A DNA stretch of 64,000 nucleotides from Chlorops oryzae. Lineage: Eukaryota; Arthropoda; Insecta; Diptera; Chloropidae. The stretch is taken from assembly GCA_020466095.1 (NCBI GenBank), contig CM035808.1:70328829-70392828 (forward strand), in the 5' to 3' direction. The notes under the pieces are model-generated. The model searched no databases. It worked only from the letters and a program-made list of their open reading frames with translations, and was not told the DNA's origin. The position numbers were made by a program, and so were the translations under genes. Shown one piece after another: positions 11,677 to 22,597 of the stretch (position 1 is its first letter; each line of letters begins with the position of its first letter).

Positions 11677-12421
11677 CATAACGGCCAAACTAAGAGTGGA
11701 ATTTGGATGCCACCTGTAAATCTTCAAATGGCTTCTCACTTAATGATCAATTACTTGTAGGGCCAACATTTCAGAGTAGTTTATTTTCCATCCTTATTTA
11801 GCTTAGAAAATATTCAGTCGCATTTTCAGCTAATATAGAAAAAATGTCCATCCAGTTGATACTTAGAATAGTTCAGCGGATCTTGTGGTGTGAAGACAAC
11901 AATCCTCTTCCGAAAACATATTCAATAACATATCGAGCGGCTTCTGCGCCATGTTAAGCGACACGCACTCTATTCCAAGTGGCAAAAATATTGCCTCAAA
12001 TTTTCCAAAAGCACCCGAGATGATAAAAAACTGTTTTTACCTAGACCCTCTTATGTTTTTAATGTAAATCAATTTCTTCTACATACCGAAAGGGAAGACA
12101 GGGAATCGTCCACGGAGACAATAATTGACGATGCTCAAACAGATAAAACGTAAGGCCTACTCTGAGACACAAAAGTCGATTCATTTAAATACTTGGCGGA
12201 AATCTTAGGCACCATTATTAAATGAAAAATGTTGCCGTACATATGCTAACTTTTTGACCCTTTAGGGTGGTTGTCTCCGGTAATTGTCCCATTGAAAATT
12301 TTCAAGCAGTCGCTGTGGCTAAAGGGAATCGATTGGGATCTACAGTTGACGGGGGAGCTACTTGATCAATGGCACGAATTGAGAAATGATATTTTCGTCA
12401 TGAGTCCAAAGCCCGCGCTGG
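11677..12421 (+). pseudogene. BEL/Pao copy 2, reverse transcriptase and connection (left part)
   Basis: Multiple frames give BEL RT landmarks: DATCKSSNG at about 11706-11732, GPTFQSSLFSIL at about 11760-11795, and SPVIVPLKIFKQSLWL at 12274-12321, which is the RT-to-RNase H connection motif. Stops and frameshifts are frequent. The sequence is interrupted after CTGG at 12418-12421 by errantivirus A. BEL coding resumes at 61099 beyond the right copy of CTGG. Relative to a complete BEL, roughly 90 codons of RNase H are missing between the two parts, so the copy was already internally deleted or deleted at the break. Confidence 0.8.
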
Positions 12422-12471
12422 TGTTGGGATATAGGGAGCTAGTGCTCAGACACAGTCGAGCGTATGAACGT
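12422..12471 (-). repeat. Errantivirus A 3' LTR, distal 50 bp
   Basis: Begins TGTTGGGATATAG, as does the 5' LTR at 60117. It is separated from the rest of the LTR (25184 onward) by the Ulysses-like insertion; its last four bases ACGT are the left target duplication of that insertion. Confidence 0.85.
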
Positions 12472-12902
12472 TGTAAGGGACCTTTCCAGGCCGGGGTATT
12501 AACTCAGCCGAGTCACCAAGGACAGTTTCCTTACACTTATTTATTTGAAAGGAAACCCACAAAAGATTTTCAGTTTATAACAATTTCAATTTTATTCTTA
12601 ATTAATAAAACTATATTTACAGGCAAACTGGTCGACTTCTTTAGGGTCTTTGACCAGGATGGATTCAATCGGGAGAGTACGAAAATATTCCTTCCTAATT
12701 TATTAATGTCTAACTAACTAACTACTACTAAATTATTTTACACGGGGCCTAGCTACTGATCTGCGCGTAAAGAGCCTCTTTGCAATTAATTCGGTGCGTC
12801 AGCGAAACTGAACAGTGGTTTGACAGAGCGGAGCTCTATCCGTGAAATTCGTGAAATCGACTCAAGGAGGCCCGTGCAGAGGGTATTAAATGCGGTTATG
12901 CA

Positions 12903-13147
12903 ACTGATCTCGTGTAAAAGCGGCAAAAGCGACCGTGCGTCGGTATATAAATCTTGGCTTGTATAACTGGTCTCGTGTAAACGCGGCGAATCGACCGTGC
13001 GTCGGTAGGTAAATCTTGGCTTGTACAACTGGTCTCGTGTAAACGCGACGAATCGACCGTGCGTTGGTATATAGATCTTGGCTTGTACAACTGGTCTCGT
13101 GTAAACGCGACGAATCGACCGTGCGTGGGTATATAGATCTTGGCTTT
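12903..13147. repeat. LTR minisatellite 1, about 61-bp unit, four copies
   Basis: Units share CTGGTCTCGTGTAAACGCG and CGACCGTGCGTCGGTATATA. The same array is in the other LTR at about 23029-23273 with the same copy number. Confidence 0.85.
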
Positions 13148-13199
13148 AGAATTTTACTATGGTGATTAAATCCCTGTGGCGAACGAAAGTTGACCCCAA

Positions 13200-13895
13200 T
13201 GGGTCCTCTGGGCACACGTGAGCTTCAACTGCACGTGGTAACTACTAGAATAACCTGGATCACACGCAAGTTTCAACTGTGCGTGGAAACGGGTATGAGA
13301 TCCTGAATTGAATAGATATTTCCTCTGGGCGCACGTGAGTGTCAGCTGCACGTGGTAACTACTAGAATAACCTGGATCGCACGCAAGTTTCAACTGTGCG
13401 TGGAAACGGGTATGAGGTACTGAATTTAATAGATCTTTCCTTTGGGCACACGTGAGTTTCAACTGCACGTGGTAACTACTAGAATAACCTGAATCGCACG
13501 CAAGTTTCAACTGTGCGTGGAAACGGGTATGAGGTCCTGAATTGAATAGATATTTCCTCTGGGCACACGTGAGTTTCAACTGCACGTGGTAACTACTAGA
13601 ATAACCTGAATCGCACGCAAGTTTCAACTGTGCGTGGAAACGGGTATGAGGTCCTGAATTGAATAAATCTTTTCCTCTGGGCACACGTGAGTTTCAACTG
13701 CACGTGGTAACTACTAGAATAACCTGAATCGCACGCAAGTTTCAACTGTGCGTGGAAACGGGTATGAGGTCCTGAATTGAATAGATCTTTCCTCTGGGCA
13801 CACGTGAGTTTCAACTGCACGTGGTAACTACTAGAATAACCTGAATCGCACGCAAGTTTCAACTGTGCGTGGAAACGGGTATAAGGTCCTGAATT
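13200..13895. repeat. LTR minisatellite 2, 117-119-bp unit, about six copies
   Basis: Each unit contains two related halves, CACACGTGAGTTTCAACTGC with its CACGTGG end and CGCACGCAAGTTTCAACTGT with its GCGTGG end, so the unit is an ancient dimer. Two CACGTG boxes per unit form a potential hairpin. The corresponding array in the 5' LTR has about nine units. Confidence 0.85.
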
Positions 13896-14702
13896 TAATC
13901 CGTAGAAAAACCTCGTTCCGCCACGAAAGTACGTGAAATAATTCTTGCAAATTTCTTTAAGTTATCTCACCACTCTGACTTGTTGCTGACGTCGTCTCTC
14001 CGTTCGTCTTCCTGTTTCGTTTGGTTGGCTTCCTTATTTCTCGTTTCTTTCCGTCTTGATGATTCGTGATGCTTGCTTGGGGTTCCTCGTCGTGTTCCTC
14101 GCTACTCGTTTCCGTCTTGGTTCCAAACGTTGGGATAGGTCCGATCGTTTCGGCTCCTCAGGAACAAGTGAAGTCGGTCGTGACTTCGAATTCTTAGCAG
14201 AGCGCTTCGCTTCACTTTCCGTTGTGCTGCCACTCTTGGTCTTCTACATCGTGAGTTCAGCTGTTCGGCGTTAGTCACTCTTTACACGCAGTTACAAACA
14301 TATTTCCCAAATTATGGGTTATGAAATACTTAAACCTAGGACTTTTAAATGGTGGCAATCATTCTTAATACTATTCTAATTCGTACTCCTACTCATAACT
14401 GTTCCTTGTTTAGATGCTATCATATACAAAAGTCAATCTTACGTTTTCCTTAAATCTACCAAATTATAATTTAAACCTACCATTCGATAACTTTTACCTA
14501 CTTCTTATCGTTAGTGTTGTTCCTACTATATAAAATGTTAAGGGGGGAATCTGATCGCGCCGTCACGTCATTTTAGCGTGTTCCTACCTACTAATATTTA
14601 TTATAAGAGTGAATTAAAAAATATAAAGAGAAATTTATAATAAAAAAAAAAGTAAACAATATCTACAGATATGATGGTCGGTGGATTTTGTGAGTCCTCA
14701 CA

Positions 14703-14720
14703 CCCCATGCCTTCTTACGG
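14703..14720 (-). other. Polypurine tract region of the Ulysses-like element
   Basis: The minus strand reads AAGAAGGCATGGGG immediately before the 3' LTR, the position of plus-strand priming. It is imperfect (C and T within). Confidence 0.5.
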
Positions 14721-14769
14721 AAACGTGAAAAACGACCGGCCTTGCTTGTTCATGGTCAGTTTCCAGCGT

Positions 14770-17412
14770 TTACCCTGGCTGGTCCTCATCATCCGCATCT
14801 TCCTCCCGATTTTCATGGAACGCCTTCAAATCGCTTAAATGTGCTCTTCGGAGTCGTCGGGTCCCCTTCACCGCGTATTCGATGATGACGGGTGAAACGA
14901 ATTTCTTGACGACATGAGGCCCTTCATATTTTGGAGCCAATTTGGCAGCAAAGCTCTCTGTCGCGTTGGACAGCGGGTGTGTCCTTACCAGTACTCGTTC
15001 GCCTACTTTGGGCTTCCATGGACGCCGTCGAAGATTATAGTGCCTCGCCTGCTCTTGACTGGCCATGGCCAGTTGATTCTTGACCCAAACAAACGTCTCC
15101 TGAAGATGGCTAGCTCGCTCGTTCGGGGAAATATTGAGGTGCCCCGTTCCCGGGGTGATTTCGTCATATAGAGTTCCGGGTAGTCGCAACTCCCGTCCTT
15201 GCACGACGAATGCGGGGGTAAACCCTGTAGAGGTAGCGACGCTACTATTCAGCGCGAGGGACAGCTCTGGCAGCTTGTCGTCCCAATCTCGTTGATTTCC
15301 TTCGGTGAACTGTGCCACCATTGTTTTCAGAGTACGATTAACCTTCTCGGTTGGGTTTTCCTGTGGCGTGTAGGGGGCAGTCATACGGTGTTCCACGCCC
15401 CACTCCTTCAGCAATTCCTTGAATCCTCGACTGGTGAATTGAGTCCCGTTGTCTGTGAGGATCATCTTGGGGACCCCAAACCTACTTAAGATCCGTTCTC
15501 GTATGGCCTTGGTGGTAGCGTCAGTAGTAGCCCGTCTCATGGGGGCCACTTCCGTCCATTTGGAGAACTTATCGACCATGACCAACATTACGGTGTTCCC
15601 TTTTTTAGAACGTGGCAGAGGTCCAACAAAATCTAAGCTGACGACTTCCCAGGGACCTTCAGGTAATAAGGTCAGCATTTTCCCTGCTGGTTGTTGCTGA
15701 CTTACTTTGAAGCGCTGGCAGCTTCCGCACTTTTGTACATAGGACCGCACGTCTCGGTACATTCCTGGCCAATAGTAGCTTTGGCAAATCCGGGCGATGA
15801 TTTCGCGAATTCCGAGATGGCCTGCTGTGGTCGTATCATGATTTTCCTTTAACACGCGTTCTCTTTCCGGCTTGGGTACACACAGTTTCCAGGTGAAAGA
15901 GTCAGCGGCATCAGTAGTCGGTAAATGCCGGTATATGTGATCGTTCATCAGGGTATAATCCGGATACTTCTCGGGTTCTTTCTGTATTCGGTCCCGCAAG
16001 CTCTTCGTCCAGAGGCAGTCCACTGACTGGTCCACTATTGAGAGACCTAGAGTTTCTAGAGGATTACGAGAAAGAGTGTCGGCAACGACATTAAGTTTTC
16101 CCTTCCTGTATTGGACGTCGAACTGGAACTGCTGCAGTTCCAATGCCCACCTAGCTATACGACCTGACGGGCTCTCAATTGAGTTCAGCCATTTTAAGGA
16201 GAGGTGATCAGTGATGATCGTGAAACGATAGCCCTCCAAATATGGCCTCATTTTCCGGACGGCCCAAACTATAGCCAGACATTTCGTTTTCTGTCGGGGA
16301 GTAATTTTTCTCGGCGGGATTCAGACTCCTACTGGCATACGCAATAACACGTTCCGCCCCGTCGACGGTCTGTGTTAACACCGCCCCTAATCCGAAATCA
16401 CTAGCGTCTGTCTGTAACACGAAACGCTCCTCAAAACTTGGACACGTAAGGATTGGAGCCTGTGTCAAACAATCCTTTAATGCCTCAAATGCTTGATTTT
16501 GTTCCGCACTGGATACGAACCTCCGGTACCACGATGCGACCCCTAGAATACGCCTAACATCGCGGATATTATGTGGCACGCTTAGAGCCTTTATGGCAGC
16601 CACCTTGTCAGGATCCGTGTGTATCCCTTTGTCACTCACTACATGTCCGAGGTACTTCAGTTCTTGTTTGAAAAACGCACATTTTTCGACGTTGAGTCGC
16701 AGATTGGCTTCACGAAGCCGACGGAATACTTCTTGGAGATTTCGTCGGTGGTCTTCCAAGTTTTTTCCGATGACGATGATATCGTCGAGGTAAGCAAAAG
16801 CGTAAGAGTCGAGCTCGGGTCCGATGACGGTATCTAGAGCTCGCTGAAAGGTTGCCGGGGCTGAATGTAAGCCAAATGGCATGACCCGCCATTGGAACAA
16901 CCCACGGCCAGGCACGGTAAACGCCGTGTATGGTTTACTAGATTCGGCCATTGGGACCTGCCAATAACCGCTTTTGAGGTCAAGCGTTGATATATACTTT
17001 GCATCTCTCAATCGAGAGATTGACAGAGTTGGCATTGATTTTCCGAAAGTCGATGCACAGCCTCCAAGTGTCAGTTTTCTTTTCATCAGCACGATGGGTG
17101 AACTGTAAGGGCTTCGGGATGGTTCGATGCAGCCCTTTTCTAATAGTTGGTCAACTTCCTCATCGATAATCTTTTGTTTCATCGGGTTATGCGTAAAGTA
17201 TCGCTGTTTGATCGGAATATCGCTCTTCATCTGTATGCGGTGAGTGGCTATTTGCGTCACTCCCGCGAGCCCTTCAAACAGCTTTAATTCTGAAGCAAGA
17301 AAATCCTGAATATCTTCCGTACTCTTTGGCTTGATTTCGGTAATGGCACCATGTCGCTGCCGTTTCTCGGACGGACCTCCACTGGGAGAAATTTTGATTC
17401 TCTGGGTACCTA
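14770..17412 (-). pseudogene. Ulysses-like pol: RT, RNase H and integrase with one frameshift
   Basis: Read on the minus strand: an RT domain with FAYLDDIIVIG (about 16776-16808) and KYLGHVV, RNase H with LQTDASDFGLGAVL (about 16390-16430), then a second frame starting MRPYLEGYRF that carries the rest of RNase H. Integrase has an HHCC finger (H-x3-H, CGSCQRF) and the catalytic acids in LDFVGPLP, TDNGTQF and NPTEKVN. A GPY/F-like C-terminal module and an acidic tail end at 14770. The only clear break is a single-base frameshift near 16288, between RT and the RNase H centre, plus a compensated frame change in the RT fingers near 17070. Reverse transcriptase and integrase copy and insert the element. 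It is one reading frame with gag-protease across the CACTA-like insertion. Confidence 0.85.
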
Positions 17413-17415
17413 TTA

Positions 17416-18059
17416 CACTACTCGACAAATTTTTGCTTTTTTTATGCTCCAAGCACCAAACGCATGATTTCTATAGTAAAATTTTCCGCTGATTACGAAA
17501 ATGGCGAAAAAAAATTTTTCTATCGGACAGTTTTTCCGTTATTAAAAAAAAACCGTTTTTCAGCTTTTTTTTCAACATGTCGTTAGTTTTTTCACTATAA
17601 CACCGTCATATTTCTTCGGACAATAAAAATCGAAGCACCGCTGTAAGGCCATTACCTCAGCGCATACAATGGTGTAACAAACATTTGAGTACGTAAAATA
17701 GTTAAAACACTACATTGCAAAATGTAATGAAAAAAATTTTAAATTTTAGATTTTTTTCAAATTTTTAATTTTCAAGACAACGGCAACCCTAGAAAAAATT
17801 TTTTTAAAATTTTTTTTAGGCCTCGGATCTTAAAGCCCATTCAATTTCCAGCAATTTAAGTGGTCTAAAGTTAAACATCGGTTGAGTGTAAGTGAAGTTA
17901 TAGCCAATTGCCCAAACCAACCCAAAAGACATATTCTGAAGAGACAAAAAAAACTATGAAAAAACGATTTCGTCCATTTCGTATTTATTACTTAAAATTA
18001 CAATCTAATACCACCAAATCTCTCTTTATTATGTATAAGGCTAGTTTTTTTAAATAACT
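17416..18059 (+). repeat. Left terminal inverted repeat of the CACTA-like element
   Basis: Mirrors 20334-20964 with only scattered differences up to the TTTAAATAACT stretch near 18058. The subterminal part holds CTATAGTAAAATTTTCCGC, shared with the MITE at 9501-9748. Confidence 0.85.
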
Positions 18060-18543
18060 AACTTATTTTTCTTAGTTTGGAATGTATGCGGCTTTATTTT
18101 ATTTTCTTCTTAATGCAATGGGTTAGTCGTATAGTATAGTAGGTAAAGTGTGCAGGTATTTATTGAAGACCGCATTATTTCGTATGTGTTCGAATACTGC
18201 ATATTTGAGTATAGGATGTAGGCAACCAAAAAGGTCATGGTAGGCAAAGGGTTTCCTAATACAGGCAAAAATACGGTTCCACCCGTTTTTTCAATAAAAA
18301 TACGGTGAAAAACATCATTGTTCCTCTCTTAAAAAAAGAAAGCTTGCAGGTCAAATTTCATTGACTGGTTGTGTGGGAGACGAATTTAAGCATGTCGTGA
18401 GGTATTTAAGCGAAATGAATTTGACTACACTTATTCAGTGTTAAAACCGAGCTCATCATTCGCGGACTAGTATTTTTCATATTATCCTTTTTGAATTTTA
18501 TTTTCGCGGCGTTGTTTATTGGAAAGTTATTTTTTTGTATAAA

Positions 18544-20325
18544 ATGGAAACGAGAAGGTTCATGTGCAAAAACAATCCAAATAGCTTTTGTTACATTTGT
18601 GGAGAAGTTGTTAAAAAGCATCAGTTCAGAAACATAACAGATAATGTGCGGCAAGCTTATTTCCATTATTTCGGATTTCCAATGCAGAATGAGAGTAAGC
18701 CTTGGACACCAAACGGAGTGTGCCCTACTTGCAGAATTACTTTATGCAAGTGGCTATGCGGCGAGGAGCGTTACTTGAAGTTTAAGAAACCCATGATTTG
18801 GACGGAGGTGGTAGATCATTCACAATGCTATTTTTGTGAGGCTATTATCGAAGGCGGAGGAGCATCGAATTTCGTTACAAAATCGTATCCAAATACGACA
18901 TCAGCAGCAAAACCGGTGAATAGCAATGAAAATTTCACTTTACCAACTCCCCCATGTATTGATAAGGGTGCAAGTGAAAGCGGAAGCTCAAGTGCTTTGG
19001 AAGTTTCGTTTGGAAGTTCGGACAGCAAAAACCGGAGACATTTCACATCTCAAATTGAATTAAATGACCTCGTAAGAGATCTAAATTTATCAAAAGCAAA
19101 AAGTGAGTTGCTTGCTTCGCGCTTTCAAGAGTGGAATTATCTGGAACGCAACACCTCAGTTACCTGTTTCAGAGAAAGGGGCAACAACTTCTCAGAGTTT
19201 TATGTGAAGCGCGAAAAAATAACTTATTGCTGTGATGTAGAAAGTTTATTTAGGGAACTTAAATTGCAATTTAAAACATGTGAATGGCGACTATTTATTG
19301 ATAGCTCGCAGAAAAGTTTGAAAGTTGCTCTTGTCCATAACGGAAATGAGCTGCCAACTATTCCTGTAGCGCATGCTGTTGGCATAAAGGAAACGTATGA
19401 TGAAATCGCGCACCTCTTGAGGCTGATCGACTACGACAAGCATCACTGGAAAATTAGTGCTGACCTGAAGGTTTGTAATATTCATTAATTTAAAATTATA
19501 TAAAATTTACCTTCTTATACATCATATTAACTGTAAAAATAACCGATTTTCATTTTCCCTTCGATTTCATTTCAGGTAGTTGCCATTATTACCGGGCTAC
19601 AAGGAGGTTATCCAAAATTTTGCTGTTTTCTGTGTTTATGGGACAGCAGAGCGAAGGAACATCATTTCACAAAATCATCTTGGCCTAAAAGGGAACAACA
19701 CTCCATAGGAAACAATAATTTGGTGAACCCACCTCTTGTTTCGCAAAATGACGTTATTTTGCCTCCGCTTCATATTAAACTTGGATTAATGAAAAATTTC
19801 GTCAAAGCTTTGCATAGAAGGGAAAGCCAGGCTTTTCAGTATCTGCTAGAGGTTTTCCCAAAACTTACATATAATAAAGTAAAAGAAGGAATATTTGTTG
19901 GGCCGCAAATACGCAAAATCATGAGGGATGAAAAATTCATTAAATCAATGAACAAACAAGAGGCAAAGGCTTGGTCATCCTTTAAGGAAACTGTAAACGG
20001 GTTCTTAGGCAACAGGAAAGATCCAAATTATAATATTATTATTAAGGACCTAATTAAAAACTACCACGCTATCGGAGCGACTATGTCCCTTAAAATGCAT
20101 TTTCTGCATTCCCATTTAGATTTTTTTCCCGAAAATTTAGGGGCAGAAAGCGATGAGCAGGGAGAAAGATTTCATCAAGATATTATGACAATTGAAAAAC
20201 GTTACCAAGGAAATTGGAATGCAGGTATGCTAGGAGATTACTGTTGGAATCTTATACGAGAAACTAACCCATTGCACTACAAGAGATATAATAAAATCGC
20301 ACACATTCCAAATTATGAAAAATAA
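18544..20325 (+). CDS. Putative DDE-type transposase, two exons (18544-19470, 19576-20325)
   Basis: About 558 aa. Exon 1 starts at the ATG at 18544 and ends in a GT donor at 19471; the AG acceptor ends at 19575 and the frame continues without stop to 20325. The N-terminus is a zinc-binding region (CYICGE, CPTC, CYFC within residues 16-100). An RNase H-like fold is suggested by LFIDSSQKSLKVALVHNGN (first acid), ADLK at the exon junction followed by GLQGGYPKF and the knuckle CFLCLWDSR (second acid), and GERFHQDI near residue 506 (third acid); these catalytic assignments are inferred. I know this protein type only as an uncharacterised arthropod family, often annotated as hypothetical. A single gene between long terminal repeats makes transposase the best reading. 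No disabling mutation is visible. Confidence 0.7.
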
Positions 20326-20333
20326 GTACTTAA

Positions 20334-20964
20334 GTTATTTAAAAAAATTTACCTTATACATAGTAAAGAGAGATTTGGTGGTATTAGATTGTAATTTTAA
20401 GTAATAAATACGAAATGGACGAAATCGTTTTTTCATAGTTTTTTTTGTCTCTTCAGAATATGTCTTTTGGGTTGGTTTGGGCAATTGGCTATAACTTCAC
20501 TTACACTCAACCGATGTTTAACTTTAGACCACTTAAATTGCTGGAAATTGAATGGGCTTTAAGATCCGAGGCCTAAAAAAAATTTTAAAAAATTTTTTCT
20601 AGGGTTGCCGTTGTCTTGAAAATTAAAAATTTGAAAAAAATCTAAAATTTAAAATTTTTTTCATTACATTTTGCAATGTAGTGTTTTAACTATTTTACGT
20701 ACTCAAATGTTTGTTACACCATTGTAAGCGCTGAGGTAATGGCCTTACAGCGGTGCTTCGATTTTTATTGTCCGAAGAAATATGACGGTGTTATAGTGAA
20801 AAAACTAACGACATGTTGAAAAAAAAGCCGAAAAACGGTTTTTTTGAAATAACGGAAAAACTGTTCGATAGAAAATTTTTTTTTCGCCATTTTCGTAATC
20901 AGCGGAAAATTTTACTATAAAAATCGTATGTTTGGTACTTGGAGCATTTTGGTGTAGACTAGTG
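20334..20964 (-). repeat. Right terminal inverted repeat of the CACTA-like element
   Basis: Inverted copy of 17416-18059; see the left repeat. The transposase stop codon (20323-20325) lies just inside it. Confidence 0.85.
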
Positions 20965-20967
20965 TTA

Positions 20968-22597
20968 TCATTTCGGCATTTACTGTGGCCAGAAAGTCCA
21001 TACCGAGTATGAAGTCATCCATGGCCTCTGGCATCACGAGAACTTGGACTCGTGCTCTGGTTTGCCCTAACTGAATTTCTACTAGAAGGGTCTCGTTTAC
21101 TATAGACGGGGACCTATCTGCTAAATGTACTGTCACTGATGTTTTTTTTGAATTCTCAGGGGTTCGCAGACGCTCGGCAACGTGCGCTTTCATGAAACTA
21201 CGAGTGGCCCCTGTATCTATGGTAGCTCGTATCGCCTGGCCCTCAACTTCTATTTGAGCGTCAATGCGCCTACCATCTGAGGACAAGAGATTTACTTTTT
21301 GGGTGGGGCGGCTTGGTCGATCGCTGGGGGTCGCCCCTCTGGCCTGGCGATCGTTTCCGTTTCCCGTGCGGCAATATTCGTAGGTTCTTTTACCTTCCTT
21401 GCCGCAATCCCAGCAGTACAATCGCTGCGGGTTTTTGCAAGTTTTTGCCCAGTGGCCTGTTTGCCCACAGCGGTGGCAAGTGGCTGGTATACGGACAGAC
21501 TCGGAGGTAGCACTCTCAGCTTGGGCTAGAGTAGCTTGATGTGTTGTCCCCTCGGGATCAGGAAAAGTGCTCTCGACTGGAGCGAAAGTGACTCGTTTTC
21601 TTGAGAATGTGGGAGAGCGAACTCGGGACGGCGGCTCCTGAGCCCCGTTGCCCTGGATTCTCTCCCAGTCGTTGGCATGGAAGATCAGATCCGCCACCGA
21701 AAAGATTTCGTGCCTCTTGACATACAGCTGGAGGCCTACGAGACTGTTTTCATACAGCAAATCCAACTTCTCGCATTCTGTCCACGTGGTGAACTTCATG
21801 AGGTGTCGCAATGAAATTGCGAAATCGGAGAATGGCTCGGAATAGGCTTGTTTTCTATTTTTAATGCGTTCCTCCAACCGTTTGGAGAATCGGGGTGGCA
21901 GAAAAATTGTGAAAAGTTCGTGTTTAAATTCCTTCCAGCCTTCAAACTTTCTACTGCTTCTAAACCACATCAGGGCCTTTCCACTCAAGAGTTCTGGGAG
22001 TGCTTTGACGAGGACATCTGTTGGGAAGCCATAGGCTTCAGCCAATTCCTCGACCCTTTCGATGAATTCCAACGGTTCACTGTTTCCGTCGAACTTCACC
22101 GCCCATTTCCTGACTTGGTCTATGACTAATGCGTGGCTAGTTAGCCGCGGAGTAGCGACTGGAGTAAACGATAACGTTCTGGGGTCATGATTTTGAATTT
22201 CTGGCGGAATAGGGGTGTCTGAGGTGACCACGATCGGAGGCACCGGAGAACTGCCACGAGCATGTTTGCTCTGAAGATTTTATAGCTTTCTCATTGTGTC
22301 TTCTTCGTACTCGCTGTCATTTATATAAGTGGAAAATTTCTGTCTCAATTGATCTACCGTCCCCGCGTTATTTAGTCCAAATTCCTCTAAATATGACGCG
22401 AGATCCTCTTTCCTAACTTTATATATCCACCCTATCCGTAATTTGCTTTTTGCGGCGGTATTATCGGCACTAGATTTTCTAGCTCTATCAGCGGTGGGCA
22501 CAATTAAATTTGACACCTCTGGTATCTCTTCCTCTCTTGAATCATCCTTGCCAGTTTCCTGATTTTTATCTTTTGTGGGTCCCTGCTCGGGCGCCAT
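20968..22597 (-). pseudogene. Ulysses-like gag and protease with one nonsense codon
   Basis: The ATG at 22597-22595 opens inside the primer binding site. A single in-frame TAA at about 22280-22278 splits an otherwise continuous frame. Gag has a capsid-like helical region (WAVKFDGNSEPLEFIERV, then about 150 residues), one good CCHC knuckle (CHRCGQTGHWAKTC) and a second degenerate cysteine motif (CWDCGKEG). Protease follows with ATIDTGATRSFM and the flap partner FILGMDFL. The frame then runs directly into pol beyond the CACTA-like insertion, so the element encoded one Gag-Pro-Pol polyprotein. Confidence 0.85.
22579..22596 (-). other. Primer binding site, tRNA-Lys (UUU) type, overlapping the gag start
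   Basis: The minus strand reads TGGCGCCCGAGCAGGGAC, differing at one base from the lentivirus-like tRNA-Lys3 site. It begins at the base after the A of the gag ATG, so the first Gag residues MAPEQGP are encoded by the primer site. Confidence 0.8.

Larger units (their letters stand above)
12472..14702 (-). repeat. Ulysses-like 3' LTR (2231 bp)
   Basis: Same ends and sequence as 22598-25179 but 351 bp shorter, equal to three fewer copies of the 117-bp repeat. Only a handful of substitutions are seen over about 600 compared bases. The region 13900-14702 is U3 with no ORF of note. Confidence 0.9.
17416..20964 (+). mobile_element. CACTA-ended DNA transposon with unclassified transposase
   Basis: 3549 bp, starting CACTACTCGAC and ending GACTAGTG, flanked by TTA at 17413-17415 and 20965-20967. 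Terminal inverted repeats of more than 600 bp frame one two-exon gene. Excluding the element and one TTA leaves the Ulysses-like protease-to-RT frame uninterrupted, which proves the boundaries. CACTA termini and 3-bp duplications are features of the CMC/EnSpm superfamily. The transposase does not obviously match the plant TNP2 proteins I know, so the class assignment is an inference. It appears structurally intact. Confidence 0.85.

Noticed and set aside
13166..13862. Repetitive minus-strand ORFs in the LTRs as real proteins.
   Set aside because: They arise from the 117-bp minisatellite being a multiple of three; no start context, domain or conservation beyond the repeat is visible.
13200..13895. 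CRISPR-like array (regular repeats).
   Set aside because: Units are contiguous tandem copies without unique spacers, and the context is eukaryotic LTR sequence.
14056..14274. Plus-strand 72-codon ORF present in both Ulysses-like LTRs.
   Set aside because: Antisense to the element and duplicated only because LTRs are duplicated; no recognisable domain.
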